From positions 5,977,501 to 6,041,500 of the forward strand of contig NZ_RBXO01000001.1 of NCBI RefSeq assembly GCF_003634935.1: a stretch of DNA of 64,000 bases. Reading direction: 5' to 3'. This document shows positions 20,141 through 30,736 of this stretch, piece after piece; positions within the stretch are counted from its first letter, which is position 1; each line of letters opens with the position of its first letter. The DNA comes from Saccharothrix australiensis. Lineage in GTDB: Bacteria > Actinomycetota > Actinomycetes > Mycobacteriales > Pseudonocardiaceae. Below the pieces are notes generated by a model. The model was given only the letters and a program-made list of their open reading frames with translations, did no database searches and was not told the DNA's origin. Position numbers and translations under genes: made by a program.

Positions 20141-20629
20141 CTACCGGTCCTGGCCGGCCGCCGTCCGGGCCAGCGCCAGCACCGCCGTGAACGGCGGGAA
20201 CCAGTGCCGCGAGTGCGACGGCGGGTTCGCCCAGCGCAGCGAGCCGTAGCGGGTCATCGTGGGCGGCAGGGCGATCCGCTGCGGCGAGCGGACGAACTGG
20301 ACCTCGGGCGGCGCCTTCAGGTGGGTGGGCAGCAGGGCGACGAGTTCGGCGAGGAAGATCCAGTGCTCCCGGGGGCCCGGTATGACGGTGACGGGCCCGG
20401 CCAGCATCCTGGCCTTGAGGTCGGCCAGCACGCGCGAGCCGATCCGCGCGGGCATGGCGAGGGCGGTGGTGGCCGGGCCCAGCGGCAGGAAGACGCCCTG
20501 CTCGGTGACGGACACCTTCCAGCCAAGCAGGCGGTAGCCCGCGATGGCCTCACCGAGCGCCTGCTGGTGCGCTCGGTCGCGGGGCCCGGAACGCGGGCTG
20601 CTCTCTGCGGTCGTGGCGGTGCTGCTCAT
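20141..20629 (-). CDS. Uncharacterised protein divergent from XRE/TPR regulator
   Basis: A 162-residue soluble protein I cannot assign to a named family with certainty. After a Ser/Thr-rich start, it has a compact domain, GYRLLGWKVSVTEQGVFLPLG, then MPARIGSRVLADLKARMLAGPV, EHWIFLAEL and RIALPPTMTRYGSLRW. The style recalls the N-terminal non-catalytic part of actinomycete primase/polymerase-like proteins often encoded near XRE regulators. The ATG at 20629 is supported by GGGAGGG upstream; the frame runs 53 codons further without support. It is divergent from the XRE regulator across a 273-base promoter region. Confidence 0.6.
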   Translation of the reverse strand: MSSTATTAESSPRSGPRDRAHQQALGEAIAGYRLLGWKVSVTEQGVFLPLGPATTALAMPARIGSRVLADLKARMLAGPVTVIPGPREHWIFLAELVALLPTHLKAPPEVQFVRSPQRIALPPTMTRYGSLRWANPPSHSRHWFPPFTAVLALARTAAGQDR

Positions 20630-20829
20630 CGGCGGAGGTCCCTCCCCGGTCGGGTGGAGCGGGCGGGTGCTCGGGCACGGGGGTCGTCCCGACTCGGACA
20701 CACCGGGAGCGTGCGGCGAACCGGCCGCGATGACCACACCGGACGCGGGTCGGACCCATGCACCGGACGCATCAAGCCCATCCACCACACGGCGTCACCA
20801 CGTCCCGACACGACGTCTCACCCCGTCTT

Positions 20830-20871
20830 ATGCACGAAATGCATGGACTCGCGATCACGGGTATATACACT
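20830..20871 (+). promoter_or_regulatory. Promoter and palindrome of the XRE-SLOG operon
   Basis: The 273-base divergent intergenic region contains TGGACT (20844-20849) and, after 16 bases, TACACT (20866-20871), a good actinobacterial -35/-10 pair about 32 bases before the regulator ATG. An inverted repeat ATGCA-cgaaa-TGCAT (20830-20844) touches the -35 element and could be the operator for autoregulation. The region is less GC-rich than its surroundings. Confidence 0.5.
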
Positions 20872-20902
20872 GTCGAGCACGCTCAGTGACGGGAGCGAGC
20901 CG

Positions 20903-22462
20903 ATGGAACCGAAAGCTCGAAGAGCATCCAGTACCAGGCGCGCTTGTCCGTTGTGCGGGGCGCTCATCGCCGCCGACAACACCGACCGGCTCTGCCACCG
21001 GTGCCGTCGCAACGCGCGTACCGATATCTACGGCCCGCCCGAGGTGCCAGCCGACTTCTGGGACCACGAGGTGATGGCCGCCGCCTTCGCCGATCGTGAC
21101 ATGGGAGCGGTCCTCGCCGCTTACCGCCACCACCCGCACCACGTCAGCCGCGTCACCCAGGACCGCATGGCGTCCTGGCTGGGGATCAGCCAAGCGCAGC
21201 TGTCGCGGTACGAGACCGGCGAGAACCCGATCGACCGGATCGACCGCCTGCGCCACTTCGCGCGGGCGCTCGGCGTGCCCGGTGACCGGTTGTGGTTCGA
21301 CCGCGTCGGAATCCCAAGCCAGGCGGACCGCCCTGAACAGGGCACCCCGCCCGATGTGCTCGCCGCGGCGTGGGACGCGTCGAGCATCGCAAGATCGGTC
21401 GAGGAGACGGCGAGGAGCGACTTGGCGATCAGCAGACGAGCGGCGCTCACCGGAGCAGCCGCGGTGGCTATGGGACCTGCCCTGGTCGAACCGCTACAGC
21501 GGTGGCTTCACCCTCTTCAGCCCCTGTCCAAGTGGTCGTCCAGCGCGGCGATCGGCGAGGAGGAGCTGGCGGCGTTGCAGCGCGTCGCCGACGGGCTGCG
21601 CGGGTGGGGCGGACGAGGCGGGTACGGGCTGGCGCGCAAGGCCGTGCTCGGGCAGTTGGAGGAACTGGCCGAGCGGTTGTCACGGGCGCCCGCAGGGCCC
21701 ACTACGGAGCGGGCCTTCTTCATCGGCGCGGAACTGTCCAAGGTCGCGGCGAGCATGTCGTGGGACGCGGGGATGCACGACGCGGCCCAGCGGTACTACG
21801 TGCTCGGGGTCCGCATGGCGAAGGCGGGCCGCAACGACCCGTTCGCCGCGCTGTGCCTGGCGGCGATGGCGCGGCAGATGTTCGACCTCGGGCGGCCCGA
21901 GGACGGGCTGGAGCTGGTGCAGCTCGGCCAGTACGGCGCGCGGCGCAACGCCACGCCGACTTTAGAAGCGCTGCTGCGCACGCGGGAGGCGTGGGCGTAC
22001 GCGCAGATGGGTCGGGTGCGCGAGTTCCACCGGGCGGTGGGGCAGGCGCAGGACAGCTTCGCGCAGCGCAGGGCGGACGCCGAGCCGTGGTGGCTGGACA
22101 GCTTCGACGAGGCGGAACTGGAAGGCGTGATCGGGGCCCGGATGCGGGACCTGGCCGGGCACGACCCGCGCCAGGCGCCGGGCGCCGAGCAGCACATCCG
22201 GCGTGCGCTGGACCTGCGTGACCCCGCGCGGGTGCGGAACCGGACGTTCGACGTGATCGGGCTGGCGCGCACGCGGATGGTCGCGGGCGAGCCGGAGGAG
22301 GCATGCGGCCTGATCCACGACGTCCTGCCGACGGCGGCGGGGCTGGCCTCGGGGCGGGTCGTGCGCAAGTTGCAGGACTTCGCCAAGGAGGCCGAGCGCC
22401 ACCGCGACCTGCCGGTGGTGCGCGAGACCCGTGAGGCGATTCGCGGGGTGCGGACGGCCTGA
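20903..22462 (+). CDS. Zinc-ribbon/XRE/TPR transcriptional regulator
   Basis: Large actinomycete-type regulator (519 aa). It opens with a zinc ribbon (CPLC at 15-18 and CHRC at 31-34), followed by an XRE helix-turn-helix around 75-130 (RMASWLGISQAQLSRYETG), a twin-Arg-like hydrophobic stretch SRRAALTGAAAVAMGPAL near 180, and a C-terminal ~290 residues of TPR-like helices. Proteins with this plan (for example NsdA-like regulators) control development or antibiotic production in Streptomyces; the TPR part usually senses a peptide or protein. The ATG is preceded by GGGAG at seven bases. Its stop overlaps the next start (TGATG), so it is translated together with the SLOG-like protein. Confidence 0.85.
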   Translation: MEPKARRASSTRRACPLCGALIAADNTDRLCHRCRRNARTDIYGPPEVPADFWDHEVMAAAFADRDMGAVLAAYRHHPHHVSRVTQDRMASWLGISQAQLSRYETGENPIDRIDRLRHFARALGVPGDRLWFDRVGIPSQADRPEQGTPPDVLAAAWDASSIARSVEETARSDLAISRRAALTGAAAVAMGPALVEPLQRWLHPLQPLSKWSSSAAIGEEELAALQRVADGLRGWGGRGGYGLARKAVLGQLEELAERLSRAPAGPTTERAFFIGAELSKVAASMSWDAGMHDAAQRYYVLGVRMAKAGRNDPFAALCLAAMARQMFDLGRPEDGLELVQLGQYGARRNATPTLEALLRTREAWAYAQMGRVREFHRAVGQAQDSFAQRRADAEPWWLDSFDEAELEGVIGARMRDLAGHDPRQAPGAEQHIRRALDLRDPARVRNRTFDVIGLARTRMVAGEPEEACGLIHDVLPTAAGLASGRVVRKLQDFAKEAERHRDLPVVRETREAIRGVRTA

Positions 22463-22947
22463 TGCGCGTGGGGATCACCGGGCACAGCAATCTGGTGCCC
22501 GACTGCGTCGACGCCGTGCGGGCGGCGATCCGGGCGGCGTTGGAGGCCGAGGCGGCGGGCGGGTCATCCCTGGTCGGGGTGACCTGCCTGGCGCCGGGCG
22601 CGGACCAGCTGTTCGCGCGGGCGGTGCTGGACCTCGGCGGTCGGGTCGAGGCCGTGCTGCCCGCCGCGGACTACCGGGACAAGCTCAAGCCGGAGCGGCG
22701 CGCCGAGTACGACGAGCTGCTGTCGAAGGCGCACGTGGTCAGCGTGCTGCCCAACCAGCTGTCCGGTCGGCACGCCTACGTGATGGCCAACGAGCGGATG
22801 CTCGCGTCGGTCGAGCTGCTGATCGCCGTGTGGGACGGCAACCCGCCGGACGGGCGCGGCGGCACGGCCGACGTCGTGGAGACGGCACGCGCGTCGGGCG
22901 TGCCGGTGGTGGTCGTGTGGCCGGAGGGAGCGCGCCGGAAGACCTGA
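22462..22947 (+). CDS. SLOG-like Rossmann nucleotide-binding protein
   Basis: A 161-residue single-domain protein. The start RVGITGHSNLV, the glycine-rich TCLAPGADQLFA, LIAVWDGNPPDGRGGTADVV and the final VPVVVVWPEGA form the pattern of the SLOG/DprA-related superfamily, which binds nucleotides, nucleotide sugars or related ligands and is frequent in conflict and signalling loci. No catalytic motif of the LOG cytokinin-activating enzymes (PGGxGTxxE) is present. Its start codon overlaps the stop of the XRE/TPR regulator, so the two are made together and may act together; the ligand is unknown. Confidence 0.65.
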   Translation: MRVGITGHSNLVPDCVDAVRAAIRAALEAEAAGGSSLVGVTCLAPGADQLFARAVLDLGGRVEAVLPAADYRDKLKPERRAEYDELLSKAHVVSVLPNQLSGRHAYVMANERMLASVELLIAVWDGNPPDGRGGTADVVETARASGVPVVVVWPEGARRKT

Positions 22948-23052
22948 ACCCCGAGGCCGGGACCGGGGCCTGGGTTCCTGGAGAGCTGGGTACTCAGGGG
23001 CCTTGGGCCTTGGGCACAGCGGGCCATAGGCCGAAAGAAGGGGGACGCGGCC

Positions 23053-23176
23053 GCGGATTCGTACACAGGCGATGGGGTGGTCGTCGTGCGTAGCGTCCCC
23101 GACGACCGTCCAAGACCTGGCGGCCTTCCGGGCACGCGCACTCCGTGCTCACCCTGCTGTGGTCCCGGTGCTTCAA
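23053..23176 (+). repeat. Second repeat family, copy R1
   Basis: 124-bp unit beginning GCGGATTCGTACACAGG and ending GGTCCCGGTGCTTCAA. It is identical base for base to copy R2 at 23495-23618 and related to three inverted copies nearby. It is part of a 947-base gene-free stretch (22948-23894) that is mostly repeat sequence. Confidence 0.92.
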
Positions 23177-23282
23177 AACCAAGGACCGCAAAGCCACGAA
23201 CCGGGGGGCCACGAACCGGGGCCACGAACCGGGGGCCACAGGGGCACGACACCCCTACCCCCAGGACTGAAGCCCATCAGGT

Positions 23283-23425
23283 CTTCTACGCAACGGGACC
23301 ACAGCCAGGACACCACGGACCCAACGCGCCCGGAAGCCACGCAGGTCTTGGATGGTCGTCGGGGACGCCACGCAGCTCGACCACCCCCTCCGCTGTGTAC
23401 GAATCCGCCGCGCCGATCCCCCATC
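23283..23425 (-). repeat. Second repeat family, diverged inverted copy D
   Basis: Minus-strand copy of the R1 unit with clear but lower similarity; the end CAGATGGGGGATC extends the unit beyond R1. With R1 it forms a large imperfect inverted pair spanning 23053-23425. Confidence 0.8.
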
Positions 23426-23494
23426 TGTTCGAGCCTCGGCCATCAGCTACCGGGTCGCGGTCGCTGATGGCCGAACGGACGGGAGATCCGAACG

Positions 23495-23618
23495 GCGGAT
23501 TCGTACACAGGCGATGGGGTGGTCGTCGTGCGTAGCGTCCCCGACGACCGTCCAAGACCTGGCGGCCTTCCGGGCACGCGCACTCCGTGCTCACCCTGCT
23601 GTGGTCCCGGTGCTTCAA
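23495..23618 (+). repeat. Second repeat family, copy R2
   Basis: Perfect 124/124 duplicate of R1, 442 bases downstream in the same orientation. Perfect identity in non-coding DNA points to recent duplication, gene conversion or assembly ambiguity. Confidence 0.92.
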
Positions 23619-23700
23619 GACGACAAGCAAAGCCCTCTGCATCCCACCGGCCGACCGGCCACACACGCGCCCCGCAACCCGGCAGGAGCGACACCCTTCA

Positions 23701-23794
23701 TCTTTCGACGCAACTGGACCACGGCAGAGGGACCACGGGCTCAACACGCCCCCTCCGCCTGAGTACGAATCCGCCGCGCCGATCCCCCATCCGT
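23701..23794 (-). repeat. Second repeat family, shortened inverted copy E
   Basis: Minus-strand copy keeping both ends (near CGAATCCGCCGCGCCGATCC and near CGCAACTGGACCAC) but lacking most of the middle. It forms an inverted pair with R2, echoing the R1/D pair. Confidence 0.7.
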
Positions 23795-23894
23795 TGGGGC
23801 CCGGTCTGGGAGTCGCCCGGCCACGGGGACCAGGCAACGCACACGGGCTGGATCGAGGACAGGAGTCGTCCGCGTCGCCTGCCAGACTGGCCGC

Positions 23895-24881
23895 ATGCTC
23901 GAAACGTCGGCGCGCCTGCTGAAGCTGCTGTCCCTGCTCCAGGTCCGGCGCGACTGGCCGGGCCGGGAGCTGGCCGCGCGGCTCGGCGTGGACGTGCGCA
24001 CCGTGCGCCGCGACGTCGACAAGCTGCGCAGCCTCGGCTACCCGGTGAACGCCGCGCCCGGTGTCGCGGGCGGCTACCAGTTGGGCGCGGGCGCGGAGTT
24101 GCCGCCGCTGCTGCTCGACGACGACGAGGCGGTGGCCGTGGCGGTCGGGTTGCGCACCGCCGCCAACGGCACCGTGTCGGGCATCGAGGAGACGTCGGTG
24201 CGGGCCCTGGCCAAGCTGGAGCAGGTGCTGCCCGCCCGGCTGCGGCGGCGGGTCAACGCCCTCCAGGAGCACACGGTGTCGTTGGCGCCCGCCGTCGCCA
24301 CCGTCGACCCCCGGACGCTCACGGTGATCGCCGGCGCGTGCCGCGACCACCAGCGGCTGCGGTTCGCCTACGCGGGACGGGAGGGCGCGACGAAGCGGCA
24401 CGTCGAGCCGCTGGGCCTGGCCCACACCGGGCGGCGCTGGTACCTGGTGGCGTGGGACGTCGACAAGGGCGACTGGCGCACGTTCCGGGTGGACCGGATA
24501 CCCGAGGAGCCGACGCAGGGCGCGCGGTTCACGCCCCGCGAGCCGCCGGCGGAGGACCTGGCGTCGTACGTGTCGCGGCAGCTCACCGTCGCCCCGTACA
24601 CGTACCGGGCGGAACTCGTCATGCACGCGCCGCTGGAGGAGGTCGAGCTGCGCACGTCCCGGACGTCGGTGCACCTGGAGCGCATCGACGACCGGACGAC
24701 CCTGCTCACCGTCGGGTCGCCGTCGCTGGAGGAGCTGGGCCTGTGGATCGGGCTCATCGGCATCGACTTCGACGTGCGCGACCCGCCCGAGCTCGCCGAG
24801 CACCTGCGGGTGCTCGGCGAGCGGTTCCTCAACGCCGCTACCTCCGGGCGCGGGCCAGGCGGTACGCCGCCGCGCCGATGA
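23895..24881 (+). CDS. YafY-type WYL-domain transcriptional regulator
   Basis: Regulator of 328 aa. Residues 1-60 form an HTH_11 winged helix (LLKLLSLLQVRRDWPGRELAARLGV, then VRTVRRDVDKLRSLGYPV). Residues ~140-215 form the WYL ligand-sensing domain, with GRRWYLVAWDVDKGDWRTFRVDRI as its core, followed by the C-terminal WCX extension. WYL regulators often sense nucleic acids or nucleotides and control defence or DNA-damage genes. A CAGACT six bases before the ATG could be a leaderless -10. The 3' end overlaps the end of the converging M28 peptidase gene by 44 bases. The target is unknown. Confidence 0.88.
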   Translation: MLETSARLLKLLSLLQVRRDWPGRELAARLGVDVRTVRRDVDKLRSLGYPVNAAPGVAGGYQLGAGAELPPLLLDDDEAVAVAVGLRTAANGTVSGIEETSVRALAKLEQVLPARLRRRVNALQEHTVSLAPAVATVDPRTLTVIAGACRDHQRLRFAYAGREGATKRHVEPLGLAHTGRRWYLVAWDVDKGDWRTFRVDRIPEEPTQGARFTPREPPAEDLASYVSRQLTVAPYTYRAELVMHAPLEEVELRTSRTSVHLERIDDRTTLLTVGSPSLEELGLWIGLIGIDFDVRDPPELAEHLRVLGERFLNAATSGRGPGGTPPRR

Positions 24882-26172
24882 GCTCCAGCGACACCTGGAG
24901 CCGTTCGACGCTGACGTTGGCCGCGATGGTGTCCTCGGGCGTGTGGTAGAGCGGTTCGAGCTGGTGCGGGCCGCCCTCGCCGCGCCAGCTGAAGTTCGCG
25001 GCGGCGATCCCGCGCTCGTGGAACGGCACGTGGTCGCTGCTGCCCCTGGCCACCGGGCCGTGCACGCGGGGGTCGTAGCCGAGGCGCGCGGCGGCGGCGG
25101 CGACCTCGCGGGTGGTGGCGTTGTCGCCGCCGTCGACCGAGAGCAGCCAGTACGCGGTGGCCGGGCCGTGGCTGGTCGCCACCATGTCGTTCTGGAAGAC
25201 ACCCGAGATGCGCGCCGCGTCCGCGTCCGCGAGTTGGCCGACGTAGTGCCGGGAGCCGAGCAGGCCCTGCTCCTCCGAGCCCCACAGCGCGAACCGCAGC
25301 GCCTGGTGCGTGGGCAGGTAGCGCAGGACGCGGGCGAGTTCGAGGGTGAGGGCGGTGCCGCTGCCGTCGTCGTTCGCGCCGGGCGAGCCGGGCACGCTGT
25401 CGTAGTGCGCGGTCACCATCACCACACCACGGCCGCCGAACGTCGCCGGTCGCTCGGCGAGCACGTTGTAGGAGGTCAGCGCCGCGTGGTGGGTCGTGGA
25501 GACGGTCAGCGAGGCGGGCGGGGCGGCGCGCAGGCGCTCGACGTGGACCTGCGCGACACCCAGCACCGGCACCGGGACGGTCGAGGTCAGCGCGGGCGAG
25601 AACGCGCTGGTCTTGCCCGCCGGCGGCGTCGAAACGCGGCCGAGGAGGATCGCGGCCGCGCCGCGGGCCGCCGCGTCCTGCACGGCGGTCGAGGTGGCGG
25701 GCACGTTGACCAGCAGCACGATCTTCCCGCTCAGGTCGGCGGGCAGCGCCGCGCCGCTGTCGGCGTCCACCACGGGCCCGGACGCGGTCACGCCGAGCGC
25801 GCCGGACTTGGACGCCCCGGCGTGCCACGTCGACCGGTCCGGCAGCACCAGCGACGACAGGTACTTGTCCGGCACGGTGAACGGCTGGAGCTCCACCCGG
25901 TAGCGCAGGTCCCGCAGCACGCCCGCGAGGTAGTCGCGGGCGCGGTGCTCGGACCCGGTGCCGCCGATCCGCTGGCCGATGCGGTCGCTGAGCACCCGGA
26001 GGTGCTCCATCGCGCGCCGGGCCCGCACCCGGCCCACCACGGGGTGGTCGCCGAGCAGCAGCTCGGGTGACTGGGACGCGCCGGGCCGCTGCGCCCGTGC
26101 CGCCGGGTTGAGCCCGAGGGTCACGGCGCCCGCCGCCGCGACCGCGCCCGCCAGAACGGATCTCCTACGCAT
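24838..26172 (-). CDS. Secreted M28-family zinc peptidase
   Basis: Exported aminopeptidase-like protein (444 aa). The N-terminus MRRRSVLAGAVAAAGAVTLG and the AARAQ site look like a signal peptide, possibly Tat. A protease-associated domain occupies about 110-235. The M28 metal ligands follow: TAHYDSVPGSPGANDDGSG (His and first Asp), WGSEEQGLLGS (Glu-Glu), and the late DHVPFHERGI. Bacterial relatives release N-terminal residues from peptides outside the cell. Its 3' end overlaps the converging WYL regulator gene. Upstream lies a 518-base repeat-bearing region without genes. Confidence 0.9.
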   Translation of the reverse strand: MRRRSVLAGAVAAAGAVTLGLNPAARAQRPGASQSPELLLGDHPVVGRVRARRAMEHLRVLSDRIGQRIGGTGSEHRARDYLAGVLRDLRYRVELQPFTVPDKYLSSLVLPDRSTWHAGASKSGALGVTASGPVVDADSGAALPADLSGKIVLLVNVPATSTAVQDAAARGAAAILLGRVSTPPAGKTSAFSPALTSTVPVPVLGVAQVHVERLRAAPPASLTVSTTHHAALTSYNVLAERPATFGGRGVVMVTAHYDSVPGSPGANDDGSGTALTLELARVLRYLPTHQALRFALWGSEEQGLLGSRHYVGQLADADAARISGVFQNDMVATSHGPATAYWLLSVDGGDNATTREVAAAAARLGYDPRVHGPVARGSSDHVPFHERGIAAANFSWRGEGGPHQLEPLYHTPEDTIAANVSVERLQVSLELIGAAAYRLARARR

Positions 26173-26345
26173 CCAGGCCCCCTAGGTTCGGATCGGTCAC
26201 CTGAACGTAGGCACGCCGGGATGGCTCCGGAAGAGTGCGGACGGTGGACAACGGTGCGCCGACCGTTCCACGACGACCAGGGGTTGCGCGCTCGCTGTTC
26301 GCCGTCGCCGCCGGCTCGCGCCTTGTCGGTCTCGTCATGTCGGTT

Positions 26346-26487
26346 CTCGGAGCAACGGGACCACAGCAGGGTGAGCACGGGCGCGCGTGCCCGGAAGGCC
26401 GCCGGGTCTTGGACGGTCGTCGGGGACGCTACGCGGCTCGACCACCCCATCGCCCGAGTGCGAATCCGCCGCGTCGATCCCCCATCT
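26346..26487 (-). repeat. Second repeat family, inverted copy C
   Basis: Minus-strand copy of the R1 unit (start GCGGATTCGCACTCGGGCG), about 90% similar by eye over 124 bases, with the same CAGATGGGGGATC extension as copy D. It lies 2.7 kb from the other four copies in the otherwise empty region 26173-26690. A CTGAAGGGCTTCAG hairpin at about 26550-26563 resembles the AGGACTGAAGCCC next to copy D. Confidence 0.85.
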
Positions 26488-26690
26488 GCCCTGGTCACGG
26501 CCGGCAGCGATCCGGGTCGCGGTCACTACGAGCCGTACGCGGCGCGCCCAGAGCCTGAAGGGCTTCAGCCCTGGAGGGTTCGAGGGCTTCGGCGTCGCGG
26601 GGTCGAGTTCGCGTCCAGTGCGTGGGATGGCGTCGGGCTGGGACGTCGGTGACCATAAGCGCACGTGCCCTGAGATCCGGAGGTCGACCG

Positions 26691-27809
26691 ATGCCACTCA
26701 CCGTGGAAGGGATCGTCGCACCCGGTCTCGAACAGGTCGCGGAGGCGTTCCGGACCGTCGAAGCGCCCGCCCAGTGCTGCGTCCACCTCGACGGCGAACC
26801 CGTCATCGACCTGTGGCGCGGCCTGGGCGAGGACGACGTCCAGGTCGTCTTCTCGGCGACGAAGGGCGCGACGGCGGCGTGCGCCAACCTGCTCGTCCAG
26901 CGGGGCCTGCTCGACCTGGACGCCACCGTCACGCACTACTGGCCCGAGTACGGCGGGCACGGCAAGGAGTCGACCCTCGTGCGGTGGACGCTGACGCACC
27001 GCGCGGGCGTCCTGGCCCCCGCGCCCGGCCTGACCTTCGACGACGTGACCGACTGGGGAACGGTCGCCGACGCGCTCGCCGTCGCCGCCCCCGCGTGGGA
27101 GCCCGGCTCGGCCTACGGCTACCACGCCCAGTCCTTCGGCTGGCTGGTCGGCGAGCTGGTCCGCCGGGTGGACGGCCGCGGCCTCGGCCGGTTCTTCGCC
27201 GAGGAGGTCGCCGGGCCCGCGGGCGCCGACTTCTGGATCGGGCTGCCCGAGTCGGAGGAGCACCGCCTGGTCGAGGTCGTCTCCGCGCCGCCACCGCCAC
27301 CGCCCGGCGACGTGGACGACGTGGACCTGTCCGCGTTCATCGGACCGCACCTGATGACCGCGTTCACGCTGAACGGCGCGCTGCCCCAGGACCTCGTGGC
27401 CGCCGCCGCGGACCGCCGCTACCGGGCGGCCGGGATCGGCGCGTCCGGTGGCGTGTCCAACGCCCGCGGCCTGTCGCGCCTGTACGCGTGGCTGCTGGAC
27501 GAGTTCACCGACGACACCGTCGCCGACGTCCTGCGCCCCGAGACCTCCGGACCGGACCAGGTGCTGTCCACCCCGTCGATGCACGTGGAACAGCGGTTCG
27601 GGCGCGGGTTCCTGCTGCCCCGGCGCGCCGAGACGCCCGCCGACACGCCCACGTTCGGGCACGAGGGCGCGGGCGGGATCACGGCGTTCGCCGACCCGGC
27701 GCGCCGGCTGGCGTTCGCCTACACGACGCCCCACCTGGTGCCCGGCCCGCCCGGCCTGCACCCGGTGGTCGAGCCGATCGTCCGCGCCCTGTACGCGGCG
27801 CTGGCCTGA
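26691..27809 (+). CDS. Beta-lactamase-fold serine hydrolase
   Basis: Class C beta-lactamase/esterase-like enzyme (372 aa). The nucleophile motif SxxK is S55-A-T-K58, the second motif is YHAQSFGW with tyrosine near 144, and the end has FGHEGAGG in place of KTG, as in the EstB-type esterases. No signal peptide is visible, so it is probably cytoplasmic and more likely an esterase than a resistance enzyme. GGAGG at 26679-26683 stands seven bases before the ATG, which overrules the longer frame from 26622. No neighbour suggests a substrate. Confidence 0.85.
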   Translation: MPLTVEGIVAPGLEQVAEAFRTVEAPAQCCVHLDGEPVIDLWRGLGEDDVQVVFSATKGATAACANLLVQRGLLDLDATVTHYWPEYGGHGKESTLVRWTLTHRAGVLAPAPGLTFDDVTDWGTVADALAVAAPAWEPGSAYGYHAQSFGWLVGELVRRVDGRGLGRFFAEEVAGPAGADFWIGLPESEEHRLVEVVSAPPPPPPGDVDDVDLSAFIGPHLMTAFTLNGALPQDLVAAAADRRYRAAGIGASGGVSNARGLSRLYAWLLDEFTDDTVADVLRPETSGPDQVLSTPSMHVEQRFGRGFLLPRRAETPADTPTFGHEGAGGITAFADPARRLAFAYTTPHLVPGPPGLHPVVEPIVRALYAALA

Positions 27810-27855
27810 GCGCCGCCGGCGCGGGTAGGCCCCGACCGGCGCGGAGGACCGGCGG

Positions 27856-30033
<2,178 letters not shown>

Positions 30034-30037
<4 letters not shown>

Positions 30038-30726
30038 CGTGCCTCCTCCGCGTCGGTGCCGCCCGGCCCCGGTTCGCCCTGGCCGGGCGCGTGCGGAGCG
30101 GACGCGCGCAGGTGGGGCAGTGCGAGCCGTTCGACGTACTTCGCCAGCACGTCCACCTCAAGGTTCACCCGGTCACCGGGGCCACGCCTGCCGAGCGTGG
30201 TCAGCTCCAGCGTGGTGGGGATGAGGCTGACGGTGAACTCGTCCTGCGTCACCGAGACGACGGTCAGCGACACGCCGTCCACGGTGATGGAGCCCTTCTC
30301 GACCACGTACCGGGCCAGGTGCGGCGGCAGGCCGATGCGGACGACCTCCCAGTGCTCGGCCTTCTCGCGGGCCAGGACGGTGCCCGTCCCGTCCACGTGG
30401 CCCTGCACGAGGTGGCCGCCCAGCCGCTGCCCGACGGCGGCGGCGCGCTCCAGGTTGACCCGGTCGCCCTCGGCGACACCGGCCAGGCTGCTGCGGACCA
30501 GCGTCTCGCGCATGACGTCGGCGGTGAACGCGCCGTCCGCGACGTCCACCACGGTGAGGCACACGCCGTTCACCGCGATGGAATCGCCGTGCTTGGCGTC
30601 GCTGGTCACCAGCGGACCCGCGATGGTGACGCGCGCCGCGTCCGGGAGGCCCGCCGCCCGGTCCCCGGCGTCGTCGAAGGCGACCCCGACGACCTCCCCC
30701 AACTCCTCGACGATCCCGGTGAACAC
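30034..30726 (-). CDS. ribE: Riboflavin synthase, alpha chain
   Basis: Riboflavin synthase (230 aa) with two repeated lumazine-binding barrels. It starts [10 protein letters not shown], as the family always does, and shows paired motifs [13 protein letters not shown] and [12 protein letters not shown] for the two halves, plus [21 protein letters not shown] stands just before the GTG. The C-terminal ~20 residues are a Pro/Gly-rich tail. In operon between ribD (10-base gap) and ribBA. Confidence 0.96.
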
Positions 30727-30736
30727 CGTTCCTCCT

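Noticed and set aside
22948-23894. Insertion sequence or group II intron in the repeat block
   Set aside because: No transposase, reverse transcriptase or long reading frame; the units are ~125-145 bp and non-coding.
26691-27809. Antibiotic-resistance beta-lactamase
   Set aside because: SxxK is present, but there is no signal peptide and the KTG box is HEG, as in esterases of the same fold.
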